From: Telmatactis stephensoni
Lineage: Eukaryota; Cnidaria; Anthozoa; Actiniaria; Isophelliidae
NCBI GenBank assembly: GCA_029948255.1
Contig: JALIZF010000828.1
Span: 27,151-91,150, forward strand
Direction of reading: 5' to 3'
Length of the DNA: 64,000 nucleotides
The notes below the pieces were generated by a model. It saw only the letters and a list, made by a program, of their open reading frames with translations, was not told where the DNA came from and searched no databases. Positions 1-13,763 of this stretch are shown here, in pieces (within the stretch, counting starts at the first letter, position 1; every line of letters starts with the position of its first letter). The position numbers were made by a program, and so were the translations under genes.

Positions 1-3000
1 TGGAATACAAAATACAAAATACTTTTTTTTTTTTTTTTTTGGGGGGGGGGGGGGGAAGAAGATGTGCCTCAGCAGCAATGAAAGATCATCATATTAAACA
101 ACCTATTATTCATTGTTTTCATCAAAAACTAATCATGGAATCCTTGCTACTAGCTAGCACTACACAGTTTACTTTATACTGTATTCCGAGATCAAAATAT
201 TGCAAAAATCATATTTGCTTTTTGTTTAAACTTAACTATATTTTGTAAAATGCTGGTCATTTTTCTGCACCACTTACATGTAGATTTAATCCATTTTTGA
301 GAAAATATAAGAATTTCTGGATATGACTTCCTGCATGACAAGCAGACTGAAAAGGAAGCAGTGGTGTTACACTCCTTTATGAGCTACCATCTTATAATAG
401 ACATACAACAATATATCAATAAGTCATAACTGATTATATAGGATAGTGTAGATGTTATTTGGTTTCACTTTTGGGTCAGTGTCAGAAAATTATCTTCTAC
501 ATCAGTTTTTTTAGTTTCCAATGTCAACCATTTCTCTTTCAATTAAGAGGGGACTTTTTTCAAGTTCGAGCAGTGAACGACAAAAACTCCTGAGTTGAAG
601 AATAGTTGTGGTACAAAACTAAAACCATTTCTATAAGAAATTTTAAGTTGTTTGTAAGTAGTTTTGGCCGATAAAAGTTGAATCAAAGTGTTAATCCAAA
701 GCGAAAATTTGAATCGAAAATGAGGTTTAGGCCTTCATTTGCTCATTTGCTATATGTTTTCTTTATATTCAGTTTGAAAAAGCTTAATCCCAACACAACT
801 TCAAGAAAAAGTCTTTGTACAATTCAAAAATCCGTTTTAAACAGGAATTTTATCTTGGTACATCAGTTTTTAACCGGTAGAAAAAGGATTTGAGTGTTAA
901 TCCAGAACGAAAATTTGGATTAAAAATCGCACGAAGGTGTAGTTTTTGGCGCTTTTCGCCATTATTGCTCATCATTGAAAAAAATCTCCTCTTAACCTAT
1001 TGATCTATCATCCTCCCATTTCTCACTTTCTTATTGGCTACTCTTTTTACATGACACGTAAGATTACCATATATTCCTTTTATAGTTTCAAACCACCACA
1101 CAGGCATATACTGTACATCCAGCCTATATATACACACTGTCTGCTTGCTGAATATTTGTAATGATTGCTTCAAAGGACCATTTCATAAGTGACATCACAA
1201 CTTTCCAATAAAGAGCAACAGAGGTATCCATAAGGTGTGAGTTTATCATACTCTGCAGTCCTGATTCATTTATACTGTAAACAATGTTATGACATCAAAG
1301 TGAAAGGCATTCAATGCATTATACACAGAGATAATAGGGGGAGTAAACTTAATACAGTGAAACCGAGATAGATTAATCACCGAGTTAGAGGTTGAATTGA
1401 GTTTGAGTTAACTTTGAGTTATCACTGAGTTAGCTACATTGTAAAATGAAATTTATAACTGAAGAAATCACTCTCTGTTTAGGCTGGACTGACGCTTGCA
1501 GCAATAATAAACATTGGAATGATTCTAATTTGTTTATGTCAGAGTTCTATGTCAGCTCCGAGTTGTTGGGTTAAGTATTGTATACTTTGATTGATTGCCA
1601 TAAAGATGATTATCCTGAAATAGGAGAAATGTTATCTTTGTGTTTTAATGGCAAGCTGCAAATGGTAATCTAAATGCTATAATTATATCTTATTTCAGTT
1701 TGCTCACGAAATTATAATTTCAATGCATGTGCTTTGCATATTGATGAAATTTCAAATGTCATTAGCCAGGTTAAGCATTGAATCATATGTTCAGACAAGT
1801 ATTTTGTTATGCAAGGAGTAGACTGTAATTTCTTATCTGTCAACGTGAGAATACTCTGCATGCAATACTTGATTTTAATTGTTTTTCTCCTCCATTACAA
1901 ATACCCAACTCAATTGGCAGTACCAGTGCATCTGTCATGTGATGGATACTAAGTATCAGTTTGTAAAATCAACATTTTTCTCCAAAACCTCTCAACTACC
2001 TGAGGATCAATCCCAATCAGGGAACAGAACAACTTGTGTAAAAATAGTTCTGTTGCAGTTTTTTAATATGATGGATGCAAATGCATGTAAATTGATATTT
2101 ACTACCTGAGTTTGACTTTTAGTTGTGTGTCAGATATAACTGGCACACGAGCGGCTGATAGCCTCATGCATTAATGAGCAATAAACAAAGTCTGTCATTA
2201 AAGGGTTTGTGTAAACAGACAACCCTCTCAAATTGTTCTATGTGGGTAATATGGAATGGAGACTATAGGAAGCTCAGCTTGGTGACTTTCATGCAAACAA
2301 AACAATCACGTACCAGACAATAATCTCTTAATGTCATTATAACATGCATGTAATCGTAACTCAATACATTAATATTCCAGACAATCTGTCTAGTCTGTAA
2401 TACAGTTTAATACTAGCCTGTAAATTATGCAGTAGTGTTACATACCCCCATATGAAGAGAGAGAAGGAGAGAAGTTATTGAAATAAACTACATTGTATAG
2501 TACCCCTGATAAAATGTTGATTTTAAGATGCTTATTTTAGACTTAGGGTTCTAAAACCTGCACTCAGTGAAAGAACACAGTTTACCCAAGTGATCGGAAG
2601 TATTCAATTTTTATCATTTATCAGCTACTTTCATGATAGATTTGCAGACCCCCTGGATCTGCCCCTGTCTTAGATGTCATTTACATTCCTCCAATGCAGG
2701 GGAATGTAGCAATTCTATGTTTAATATAAACTTGAGATAGGTATAGTACTCTCCTTTACTATACGACCACTTGTACTCAAGTGTGCAATGTAACTGTCAA
2801 GTTCATATTCTTGAGAGTTATTGTAAGACAGCTACGTTTAACTTAAGATATATTCAGCGATAAAGTCAAATTTATATTAAAAGCACTACAAACCAACCAG
2901 ATTGTTCGGTACATTAAATAGGGACCACAAATCACAATAATTACTATAAAGTAAGCAGTAATACAGAGCAATCAAACTTAAAAAAAAACAAGATGACGGT

Positions 3001-3126
3001 GTACATGTGTCATCAAATACAACTTCACCACCCCCAGCTGATATCTTGATCATAATAAAATTTGCAAATCACTGAGAGGAAAATATCTAAAGGTTTAGAG
3101 TACCCATCTAGAATAGTCAAACAAAC
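1..3126. other. Non-coding stretch, no gene recognised
   Basis: No open reading frame here has recognisable protein similarity or exon-like codon use on either strand. It begins with a run of about 20 T followed by about 16 G (24-55). Two diverged direct copies of a roughly 80-base segment (about 650-725 and 870-940) share the words GTGTTAATCCA and CGAAAATTTG. The stretch is probably intron or intergenic DNA belonging to the minus-strand gene whose first exon is at 3133-3304. Confidence 0.5.
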
Positions 3127-3132
3127 ACTAAC

Positions 3133-3304
3133 CTTCTCCTTTTTGTCTTTGCAATGAATGATACCCTTGGTCATTGATCATAACAAGCTTTCCATTGAAC
3201 AGCATGGAAGAAGGCAAGTTGTCCATCTCGTCTTCGCCGAGTTCTTTATGCAAATCGTCGTTCTCACTAGGCGGAGAAAGCTTTTCTAATAATTTTGAAG
3301 TCAT
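3133..3304 (-). CDS. First coding exon of an unrecognised gene
   Basis: A minus-strand ATG opens 57 codons plus one base and runs into a good splice donor (GAAG|GTTAGT). The predicted peptide is acidic at first (PPSENDDLHKELGEDEMD) and then more hydrophobic (SSMLFNGKLVMINDQGYH). Codon use and the donor look genuine. The upstream region (3310-3440) has little coding potential and would hold the promoter and 5' UTR. I do not recognise the family. No downstream exon could be placed confidently between 1 and 3126, so the rest probably lies beyond the left edge. It could be a false exon, but the clean frame-to-donor match argues against that. Confidence 0.5.
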
Positions 3305-4990
3305 TGTGCTATCAAGGAAGGGTTGAACTTGCGAGTAATAGTAATTCTTACTTCATAATGATGATATTCAATTTACTACGTTTCGCGGAATTTCCGGATT
3401 CTCAGTCAAGACGCCATGTTTATTCTCGATATCCAGACACTGAGGGATCATGGGAAGAGACGCTTCATTGCGCAAATGCATAAATTAGCATACTAATGTC
3501 AATATTTTAGAATTTGATATTTTTGTTCAAATAAGTCCCTCTTTCTGCCAATAAAATTTGATATGATCATTTAGATAATTGATAAATGAAATTCGTGGTT
3601 TATATGGGCTCCAAATGTGCAAAAACAGCAAACATCTGAGGAATCAACATTCTCTAAAATCATATTTTTATGCTCTTACTTTATGCCTCGCTTTATTTCA
3701 AGTATACATTGAAAGACAAAACATGCTTGAAAATTTCGATCATGTTTTGTCTTTCAATGTACACTTTTTCCTTTAAATATTAAGAATTTTCTCTTTAAGA
3801 AATTTCTCTCAGAAATTTGTGCGTGAAAGATGACTCAAGTTTTCCAAAAGTTCTCAGACAATTTACATCAATTGACTTTAAGTTATTCAAAATCTATGAA
3901 AAATGTAGAGTATTAAACATTAATCTAAAACCCCCTAGGTGGTCTCTCTGCACTAATCATTTGTCAGTGCTGTAAATCTGGACCGCCCTTTTACAGTGAA
4001 AGTTTAATTTTGATTAAAAGCATAGATTATGAGCCTACGCACCGATAGATTTTCTCTAAAAAAATAGAAAGAAAATATACTAAAAACATCAGTCCTTCCC
4101 TGCTAAGGGCGTGCGAACATGTATCGCTTTAATCATTGCCATAGCAACATGTCGTTATAAAGTCGATGACGCGAGCAGTATGTACGCAATTAAGTCAGCC
4201 GATTATTTACCTAATTCCTGTAATATTTTACCTTTTTTAAGAATAGAAATCTGCTATTTAGTATGGATTACTCTTCCGATCGTTAGAACTATCTTTAAAG
4301 TACATTTGACAATGATTCTTTTTTTATGCAACTTGTCTTAGGTGACGATTTATGCTTCTAACTTTGACGTGCTTAAAATGCGTACATTGGATCCCATTTG
4401 TCCTCTTGGAACGCATAACAAAATAATTCATGAAATTATAATAACGTGAAATAGGAATCTTGTTTCATGGCGAGAAACAGGAATTATTAAGTTGTGGTTA
4501 GATTTAGGTTTTTCCCTCAGCCCCAAACCGGAAACAGCCGTATTATTTTTGTTTTGATTTTTATGCAAATTTTTCGCATTATCACGTGCTCAGACAAACA
4601 TTCTCCGCTTGGGTATCCCCTAATATGGCAACCGGAAATGATTTTGATTGGTGGATATTGTCTGTTGATGGACTTTGACAGAATGTCAACAAAAACACAA
4701 AGAGTTTTCCCAAAATTTTATTTCGCATCGGAAAAACACAATCGTATTGAGGCTTTTTGGCGCTCAAAATTCGTTCAAACTTCAACGGAATCCATCAAAT
4801 TTTCACTCAAGGCAACCAATTCACTTAATTTATTTATCTTGCAAAGGAATCATTACGTTTTATCACATCCTGTTAGAAAAATCGAGCGAAATAATCATTG
4901 ACGTAACGCGCCCATCACAGCTCAGAAATAGCAAAGGCAAGCAAGAATCGTCAACCGATTTTGGCGGAATATTTGGACAAACAAGCTCTT
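3305..4990. other. Intergenic region between divergent genes
   Basis: This lies between the minus-strand exon at 3133-3304 and the plus-strand TP53INP-type gene, so it must hold both promoters. A short inverted repeat is visible (ATTGAAAGACAAAACATG at about 3708-3725 against CATGTTTTGTCTTTCAAT at about 3741-3758). Short overlapping reading frames at 4494-5004 have no family similarity and are probably chance. Confidence 0.45.
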
Positions 4991-5032
4991 CACTCCACGC
5001 TTAAAACATTTACTTGAAGATAGACTTATAGG

Positions 5033-5197
5033 TAAGAATCAGTCGTGACGATGAAAGATTTTGGTTCCAATTTTTGAGTGCCAACCTCGAAATAATTTCT
5101 TCCTTTTGTATATTTCAGCTGTTTGTTTTATGGTAACGCTCATTGTTTATCAATCGCCCATAAAACTGATTTTTGTGTTTTTATTACTATCTCTAGA
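5033..5197 (+). other. Probable 5' UTR intron of the TP53INP-type gene
   Basis: A donor (ATAG|GTAAGAATC near 5032) and an acceptor (TATCTCTAG|ATTTAATCC near 5196) flank a pyrimidine-containing stretch 24 bases upstream of the ATG at 5221. This suggests an upstream non-coding exon ending near 5032. It is inferred from splice-site consensus only. Confidence 0.45.
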
Positions 5198-5220
5198 TTT
5201 AATCCATCGATCTAGCAATC

Positions 5221-6101
5221 ATGTTTTCCAGCCTTTCTAGCTATATTTGGGGAACTTACGAGGACCAAGTCGTCCCTGACTGCCCTTTGGAAGTTGACGA
5301 CAACAAAACAGACGAGGGTTGGATTTTGGTCGATTTGGCCTCTGTTGACAACCGTAAGGGTAAGAACCGTATACTTTCGGAATTTTTACCTTATTTGCTA
5401 TTGTTACACAGAAATTTATTCAGAATTATTGGCCCGGATTGTTGGCTTTGTTAATAATTTCGTAGTCGCCTTCGACGTTCACTCGCCCTTGACATTGGCA
5501 TTTATTTCACCGCTATGACATCACACCAGATTTCATCAGATCATTTTTCACAAACTCCATTGTAGATTGCACGAAACTGTTAAAATGAGCGGAAAATAAA
5601 ATAGCTTTTCTCTATTTTTTAGATCAATTAAAGCGCGAAAAGGAAGCTAATGTGGTTCCAGATAGCGTCGAAGAAAGTTGGTACGTCACCCCGCCATCTT
5701 GCTTCGATGCAGGCGACGCATCCGAAGCAAGTCTTGAAGCAAATCCCTTCGAAGATTTGCTCATTGAGCACCCCAGCATGTCTGTATATGGACCGCGTCG
5801 TACGAGATCTACCTCTAGGGACGTATCGAGCTCGTCTAATCAAGCGAGCGAACCCCAAGAAGCGCAAGCTGTCGAGCGCAGGTCGACCAGACGAAATGTG
5901 CGCTTCCAGGAGCAGCTGGAAATGATCTCCAAGAGGAGGCTTGTGGAGCCCCCCAAAAATGGCCCCGTGAAGTTAAACTCCAAAAACCTTAAAAGACAGA
6001 ATAACGTACACCATCATCCCTCTCGTTCCAGGAGAACAAAAAAGCGGGATCGAATGGTTGGAAAACATGTAGGAATGCATGGGAAAAGAGGAAACCATTG
6101 A
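5221..6101 (+). CDS. TP53INP: TP53INP-family protein (p53-inducible nuclear protein / DOR-like)
   Basis: Two exons, 5221-5359 and 5623-6101, join in phase 1 to give about 205 residues. Family landmarks occur in the vertebrate order: an N-terminal acidic LC3-interacting motif (DEGWILVDL, residues about 31-39), then EESWYVTPPSCF, then NPFEDLLIEHPSMSVY, and near the C terminus a basic LKRQN block. Vertebrate TP53INP1/2 shuttle between nucleus and cytoplasm, bind Atg8/LC3 proteins through the W-x-x-[LVI] motif, and link stress transcription with autophagosome formation. The tail is very basic and could act in nuclear localisation. A probable polyadenylation signal AATAAA occurs near 6588. The family assignment is strong. 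Which vertebrate paralogue it matches cannot be told, and a single ancestral-type gene is likely. Confidence 0.9.
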
Positions 6102-6604
6102 CACCAAGTTTTTCCCATTTTGGCGACAAAGTCCAACGCATAATTACTATTTATACTTCAGAATCAAAATAACCCGGACTAATAGCATTGTTCTAATTCT
6201 GTATATATAAAATTTTCCTTGTGTGAAATTCCCAAGAGGTTTTGGTTCTCAGATTTTTGATTTCATAGCTGTAGTTAGTGAATGGGAGAAAACTGCCCAA
6301 CTTTTTTAAATTATATGAGACAGTTTTGTGCACACAAAAGGCACACGTTGTGCACGTTGGTTTTAGTGGATTTGTAATGAGAATATGATGGCTTGGACTT
6401 TGCAAGGACTTGACAACTTAATCAAGCCCAGAAAAGACCAAAAAAAAGATAAAATATTGAACTATTTTTAAAGACAAAAAAATTACATGACCGTGACAGT
6501 CATGATATGGATCATATTCAGTGCATTTCTTCCAGAAGATTTGCATCTCAGAAATATGACAGGAAATGCCGTCTAAGAAGGGACAGCAATAAAAAGTTTC
6601 TATA

Positions 6605-8300
6605 AAAAGACAGACTTGTGTATTTTATTTTTGGTTTGTTCCACCTGACCAAGAGCATTAATTATGCAAGGAAGATACTACACCAAAGCCCTATTTATCA
6701 ACACTACTCTAGACCACTCTAGCTATTACATAATGACATGCAAACTGGAAATTTTCAGGGTTTTTTTTTTTTTTGACTTTGCAGTTCCAGAAATGAACAT
6801 TTTTCAGACTTTCTTTCCCTATTTCATCATTTGTACATATTTTTGCTTACCATGTTTTGTATGTCTATTTTCCTGCTGAGTCTTCAAAATTCTATTCCTA
6901 ATAGCTAGCCTTAGATCTCTAAACCTGATAGCCTCAACAAAGAAAAATAATATATTTATTAATGCCATGTTTTGACATTTTCTTCCTAAATAACTTTTGC
7001 CACTGTTTTGCAAATTCACTTTGCCACTGTTTTGCAAATTCACCACAATGGTCACTTTAAAATCCTTTGTGTCTATCTCAGGTAACAGGAAAGATGCAAA
7101 GAGTCTGACATTTAAAATGTCATCATATATTATTGACACTTGAGATAAAACATACATTCTGCTTTTATATTTACATAAAAGAATAAACTTTTGATAAAAC
7201 TTTCAATAGAAGGCACTCAATAAAAAATTAATCTCATCTCAATTTGCCAGGAAAAGTATACATACCATGTCTGTGATTCAATTGAATTTTATTTATTTTC
7301 AAATCATCCTAGGTAACAAACTTCAGCTGATGTAAAATGTATTTGCATTGCAAATACATAAGAGTAGCCTAGGGGGACTAAACAATAACAATAAATGCAC
7401 ATATATTTTCAATTAGGACAAGCATACACTTATTATTTATCTGTTTAGTCTTGAATTTAAAGTTTGTTTGTTTTAATAATGATTTTCTATATAACTAAGT
7501 TTTAAATGATATATATTATTTTCAAAAATGAAAGCAACTACTTCAAGTTTAAAAACCATTAAAGGAAAAACAACTTGTCTGTTGAATAAATTATATGCTC
7601 TTTTACAATCCATATTTTAATAACTTCTCACTTGTCAATTTTCTTTAAATAAAAATTATGGCTAAAATTGATTGAACCTGATTGTTGCAAAGCATTTAAA
7701 AAAACATATCATGAGTTAAAACCTGATATGGATCAAATGTTGAAACAGCTATTTCTCTAAATTATTATAAATATGCAAAATAAATTAAACTGTTGTATCT
7801 TACTTCATTGTACATTATTATTTGGTTTTGAGGTTTGATAATCTCAATTACACGTCACAACCCAACAAAAGGCAATAATTAAAATGTCTTTCTGAAGTTA
7901 ATATTAATTCTAAAACATCACATATGGAAATAAATTAGTCAGTTTCTCTTTGATTTCTCTTTAGATTTAATTCTGGGTTAGTGCTATCCCACTTTTAAAC
8001 AATAGTTACCCATCCCTAACCAACATTATTTACTAAAATCCTAAAATCCCTGAAAGATGTCATGCAGATTGTTCCTTTTGAAAATGCGTTACAATGTATA
8101 TAGAGGAGTTGTCATAAATATGAGTGAAAAACCTGAAAGGCTCCAGGTCACGTTGACTATGAAGCACACTGTGCCATGATGTCTGTAAAAACATTACAAA
8201 TTCCTGCCACACTTGTATCATGCTGTGACAATGCTTTTATCACAGTCATATATAAAAACTGACTTACTATATTGATAACCCTAAAACTTTATAATAACTT
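6605..8300. other. Intergenic AT-rich stretch
   Basis: This lies between the 3' ends of the convergent TP53INP-type and BtpA genes. It contains a tandem duplication of a 22-base unit near 7003-7041 (CACTTTGCCACTGTTTTGCA) and long AT runs. I see no gene in it. Confidence 0.5.
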
Positions 8301-8302
8301 GA

Positions 8303-11300
8303 TCATTTTCTAATGCTCTCTACTTTGGCCATAAAACTTCTAACACGATCAAAGCACACAGGCTTTGACCAATGTCCATCCTCCTTGAAATGTGATCCCA
8401 CAATCATAGCATTAGAACTTAAATATTGCTTTACATTATTGATGTCCACTCCAGACCCAATCAGGACTGGTACAGAGACAGCTTCATGCACGGCAAGCAT
8501 TTCTTTATAACTAGCAGGGTCACCAGTAGTATTGCCTGTGATTATAACACCATCAGTCTGGAAGAACTCTGCTGCTTTGGCTGTGTTAACTATGTTAATG
8601 TCTTGAGTTATAGCATGGGAGCTGAAGAAATGATAGAAAAGAGATTTTAGAATTCAGTGGAGCCTCTACTTTGCAACATCCCAGCCTGTTGAGGCACATC
8701 TCCAAAGGACACTCCCTCAAAGGGACACTTTCTGTCATCCAAATAATGGGGTACTCCCCTTAATAAAGGTTCCACTGTATATACTTGGAATCATCATATT
8801 ATAATTATAATAATTTCCCACTATATACAGTAGTGGCCCTCCATTATATTAAGATGCAACCCTCTGCATATATTATAATAATTTATAGTGGCTGCAAAAG
8901 TCCCAAACACATATTTGCTCATACAAACATTAAAAACGAGACCTTTATTAAGCAGACGCCTCTTTAAAGAGTTCATAAAGTCCCAAGGGTGGCCATTATA
9001 TAGAGGTTTCACTGATCTAATTTATACACAGGTGAGTTTGGCTCTGTGCTAACAATTTAGCATTCTGGGGGATAAAATAAATGTTTGCTTCTCTTTTGAG
9101 ATTGGACAACTCAATTTGCTTTTTGTCTCCTTGCAGGAGCCAAAACTGTGAAGTAATGACAGAGATATATCAGGGAATCAATAATAAAGTTATTACCTAA
9201 AGGCTATATTTTGACAATCCAATATATTCCATCAAATTTTTTACTTGTTGCCTAGTTTTTCAAGTAGATTAGTGGTAATCCTGATATGATTTAGTCTAGG
9301 GTAATTAGGTTACTACCATTAATCAAATTTTGAACAACTTGGTCCATGACAGTACCTGTGTTTTTTCTTGATATCAGTAAAAACTAGCACATTTTCAGCA
9401 TCAATCATTCTCCTATATCTTAACAGTTCTCCTGCATCTGAGTTGATAATTCCTTCATCTCCAACATGACAAAATACAAATCCTTCAGCACGAATGAAAT
9501 CCAAATCTGCAGCTTTGGCAACAGCCAGAGCATCCTTGTTTGCTCCAGACAATATCTGTATTCCACAAGGTATATGCTGAGCTTCTCTTTTCACTTCATT
9601 ACAGATAACACTCATGGCAGCAGTGACTTCTGGGCCAACATGACGATTCAAGTAGGGAAGGTCATGCATGTTTTCTATCATGATGGCATCCTTTGGTTAA
9701 TGATAAAAATGATTTTATAATGATATTGAAACTTTGGACACTCTGTACTTTTAATTATTTTCACTGGACATTTCTTTCTAAGATCACTAATTCCTCAATT
9801 TGTTTGCTTAACTTATTTTCTAAAATATTGGTGGAACTAAAAATTAAAAATACTTTCCACATTTGCAAAGGAATAATAAAAGTTTTATCTAATAAGGGCA
9901 TCTTTGTGCAATATGTGTCAACTTATCTAATGAATATGCCTTCTGCACCCTAACAAAGTGGATTCGTGAAAACAACAACAACAACAACAAAATGGAAGTC
10001 ACCTTTGACCAACCCCTCAATTCTCCTTTGAAATTAAAAGATCTTTCATGTAAGAGAACTTAGAAATTGATCAGACATCTAACTCACTCAATTTTTGCAA
10101 GGACCTCTTTTATTCACAAGGAATGTTAGGTCAGGGCAACAGTATTGCCCCATCTACAAATATGACTTTATACATTGTCAGTATGTATAATGTGTCAATA
10201 TGTCTACTCACTATTCCAGCTTTCTTGTACATCTGAGCTTCACCTCTGGCCTTTTCAACTATGTCTTTCATTGGTAGATGGTTCCTGGGAGTCCCTGGAT
10301 AGAATGTACAAATTTATCAAAAATTAACTTCTCTGAACAGTATCTAGGAGACATCTTAACCAACATTATCTGCTTCGATCATCTACTTAATTATAATTTT
10401 TTCAATTTGTTCTGAGATTTTGGATTGTTGACCTGCAATTGATTAATGAAGGTGTACAAATGACTGAAATCAAACTTGTTGTTGAATCCAACTTTGTGTG
10501 TAAGGTATACGTATTTTTCATTTGACAGTGACCGTCTATTTTTTGTTTTTTGTTTTATTCCATTGTTCCATGCATTTGTACTAAAACAGAGGCTACAAGA
10601 TGAAGTCCAGTGGTGTGACTGCTGTTCTCACCACATTTCATGCAATGTCGTCTGTGCATCTGTTAGAGTACAGACCCATGGAAAAATGGAATCTGTTTAA
10701 TATAATATTCAGCTAGAAACATTTCTAAAACAAGAGTACATGGAAGGATTCAACAATATCATCTTACAATTGTACCACCATTTTCATCATTATGCACCTG
10801 AAAGAATAAATTTTGTGAGGCAGAAGAGAATCACCAAACCCACCCCACCAACTTTCCTCTGTCAGGTGTGTAGCAATGAAAACACTGGAAATTGACCAAT
10901 CAGAGTCTAGTGCACAATATATCAATTATTCTATAATCCCTGATGCCATGCCAATCATAAAATATACTCTGACTTCTACTTAATATTCCATGATATTAGG
11001 ACAGTATCTTAAGGTACCCTACAATATCAGGAAGTCAGTAGGTTAAATTTATTGGCTTCTAAAAATGCAATCTTTTTTTTCTTTTTACTTTTGCTAATTT
11101 GTTCATGTTTTCAAACAATCATCCTTGAGCATAAACAAATATTCTTCTGTGAAAAAAGTGGGATGAAAAAATAATATTATCATTTGGTCTTACATGCAAT
11201 GCTATTTAATGGCTCAAATTATTCTCACCAAAATATGAACCATGCTCAACCAAAGCCACTCTGATATTTTGCTGAATCAAACCAAAGTTGCCCAATAATG

Positions 11301-11408
11301 TGTATATAATTTACCTGGTAAAGCTTCAACATGAATCATTCCTATAATAACACCAGATCGCCGACCAAATAAAGAAGAAAACCTTGACATAGCAGTTCCT
11401 GCAGCCAT
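8303..11408 (-). CDS. BtpA-family TIM-barrel protein, complete four-exon gene
   Basis: Exons 11315-11408, 10212-10294, 9356-9690 and 8303-8621 splice with matching phases to 831 coding bases (276 residues). Features include GVIIGMIHVEALPGTP at the start, then GIDAIMIENMHDLPY, RAEGFVFCHVGDEG and, near the end, VPVLIGSGVDINNV. These match the BtpA/SgcQ family. In cyanobacteria BtpA stabilises photosystem I. Animal members, including one annotated as mitochondrial in nematodes, have no agreed function. The GSGV phosphate-binding-like loop and the strand/helix alternation suit a TIM barrel. The start Met lies in a short first exon (MAAGTAMSRF), which could be a mitochondrial presequence. The neighbours suggest no pathway. 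The family call is strong and the function is unknown. Confidence 0.85.
8655..9014. repeat. MITE-like element with 14-15 bp terminal inverted repeats
   Basis: The left end CAGTGGAGCCTCTA is the inverted counterpart of the right end TAGAGGTTTCACTG. An internal copy of the same word (GGTTCCACTG, near 8769) is also present. There is no coding capacity. It lies in intron 3 of the BtpA gene. Confidence 0.6.
10600..10700. repeat. Half copy of a palindromic MITE family
   Basis: The segment GTTCTCACCACATTTCATGC, followed by a CTGTGCATCTGTTAGAGTAC word and a GGAAAAATGGAAT end, is a diverged single arm of the palindrome at 13595-13763. It lies in intron 1 of the BtpA gene. Confidence 0.6.
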
Positions 11409-13594
11409 ATTTCTTGTATATCATCCAAACTCACTGTCAGACAGACATCATCTTCTACTAGATAAATCTTCTAATAATGAATAAGATAAAAGAATTGAAT
11501 ACGTTTTTCTAAAAATTAAAGCTGTTTTTTCTAAGAAAAGCTGTCAGATGGAAGTTGACTATGTCTATATTACAAACCTATTCATTAATGTCTAGATAAT
11601 AATGTAAGGACCCCCAGTGCTCAGAAAATTATAGAAACATCCTAGGAACTCATGATCATTGACTAGATCAAGCAGCATTCATATTGCTGCACAGGATGTC
11701 ATTCATGGCTTAATGTAACCATTAAAGTGACTCTCAGATGACGTTACATGGTGGCTTATTGTATTTAGATAAGGGTGCTTGTATTTAAATGGATAAAAAG
11801 TGAAGCCGATAATGAAAAATCATTTTTTCTACTGAAATACATTTGGGTTGCTTGTGATAACATCAAGTACTGCGTGGTGCTTGTTGTGTTTGTGGTTAGA
11901 TAGATGTATCTTTTGAAAAAAAATATTTTAATCACAAAATGTAGTAAAAATCAAGAAACATGCAGACAAACAACAGGGTACCACTATGTACTTGATGTCA
12001 TCATTGACCACCACAGGCTGTCTGTAGTATATATTATTCTTCATGAATTTTAAGTTTGATTTTCAAAATCAGCTGGCTTTTCCACACAAAATAAGTTTTA
12101 ATATACTTGCTATCTGATAGTCCCTTTAACATATACATGTATTCAAATTTCAATCAAGCTAGCAAACAGCATTTCCAAGGTTCAGTAACCAAGTGAAAGA
12201 TCTCATATTATTTTGCGCTCGTTTTGTGCTCAAGTGCACTCATACTTGTCCAATAATTAATGGACAAATATAGTAACACCAGAATGGTAATAAGCTATAT
12301 ACTTTGTATCTTAATTTAAAAGCCTTCCCTTGGGAAACATTTATCTTGAATTTTTATAAATAATTAACAAGTTTAGTTAAGATGTCTATCTTATCCTCCT
12401 GAAAGATCACATTTATTTACTCAAATCAAGCTTGCAGTATGCAAATTGATTTGTGTGCAGCTTGATAAACAGATAGCTTTTATATTTTGTTATGAATTCT
12501 AATTCAAATAGTTAAAAATAAGTCAGCTTAATATTAAAGGCAATTTCTAAACTAGGATAGATCAGGCTATAAATAGTGTCATTTTGACAAACAAGACGAC
12601 ATTTTCAGTTATTCTACAAGCCATGTGTCGGCCCCAAGCAGCAGAAAATTAAATAATTGTCAGGTTTCACGTATTTGGGCCACGATTTTCATTTATCGGC
12701 TTTTTTTCATTCAGTACGGTCCATTTAGCTGTGCAAACTTTCACAAGTGAAGCGTTTTGATGTCAAGCGCGAAAGCCACATGTCATTTTTCGCAAATCGC
12801 GGAGCTAAAAAAAACTACTGAAGTTCAAATTTATAGAAATAAGATATAACAGTGAAAATGAGATGAAATATACTTACAAGAGCAGAAAAATTGTGGGGGG
12901 AAATTGAATGATTGTCACCGTTTGCCACTTACTTTACCTCCCAGGTCGAGTCGAAGGTCGCTGAAAGACACACAGGTATCCCAACAGTTCAGAATTTTAT
13001 GCATTTTTCGGGATTCCTGTGTTGAAAGTTCAAAACAAAACAAAAAACAAAAAGTGAACGATAGGGAAATAATGAAGACAGGAAATAATAATAAAGATTA
13101 TGTTGTTGAGGTAATTGAAATATTGTGATTCCTATGCTAAATTTTATGAAAGGGGAAGATGGTCGGAAGAGTGGGATTTTCCAGAACAAGGGATGATCAA
13201 GTCCAGTTGAACTCCAATCAAAGTCTTGGTCCACTGGAATATATTAAGCTCCAAAACCTGTTCCGTATTTTCTTTGCAGAAAATACAATAGAAGTTTAAA
13301 ATATTATACATCAATGCTCAATAGATCCTTTGAAATCGTTATAGATTACAATTGTTAGATGTTTTTTGGAATACAACTATGGCATTCTTAACTCTTATAG
13401 TGCTTTGGAAGAAGCAGTTGCAGTTGTCTTTTATGGTTTATATAATAATTGGCATATTACGCGCGCTCTGATTGGTCGAACAACCATGTGTGATTCTGTG
13501 TGATTAGAGTACACACACATAGATGGCGTCATCGAATCTTACGCGCGCTCTGATTGGTTGGAATGTTTCTATAAATATTATATAAAACAGATAG
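11409..13594. other. Gene-free region upstream of the BtpA gene
   Basis: The AT-rich sequence has no recognisable exons. A direct repeat TTACGCGCGCTCTGATTGGT occurs near 13457 and 13541, just outside the palindromic element that follows. Confidence 0.45.
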
Positions 13595-13763
13595 ATTCCA
13601 TTTTTCCGTGCGTCTGTACTCTAATCGATGCACAGAAGACGTCAAAATGTGGTGAGAACAACAGTCACTCGACTTCGTCGTGGCGTACTTTTTTTGTTCT
13701 CACCACATTTTGACGTCATCTGTGCATCGATTAGAGTACAGACGCACGGAAAAATGGAATTTA
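13595..13763. repeat. Foldback MITE with about 67 bp arms
   Basis: The left arm 13595-13661 and right arm 13696-13763 are near-perfect reverse complements. The termini are ATTCCATTTTTCCGTGCGTC and its complement, and the spacer is about 34 bases. It belongs to the same family as the half copy at 10600-10700. Confidence 0.75.

Noticed and set aside
5628..5867. Minus-strand frame opposite the second TP53INP exon
   Set aside because: It is antisense to a strongly supported coding exon.
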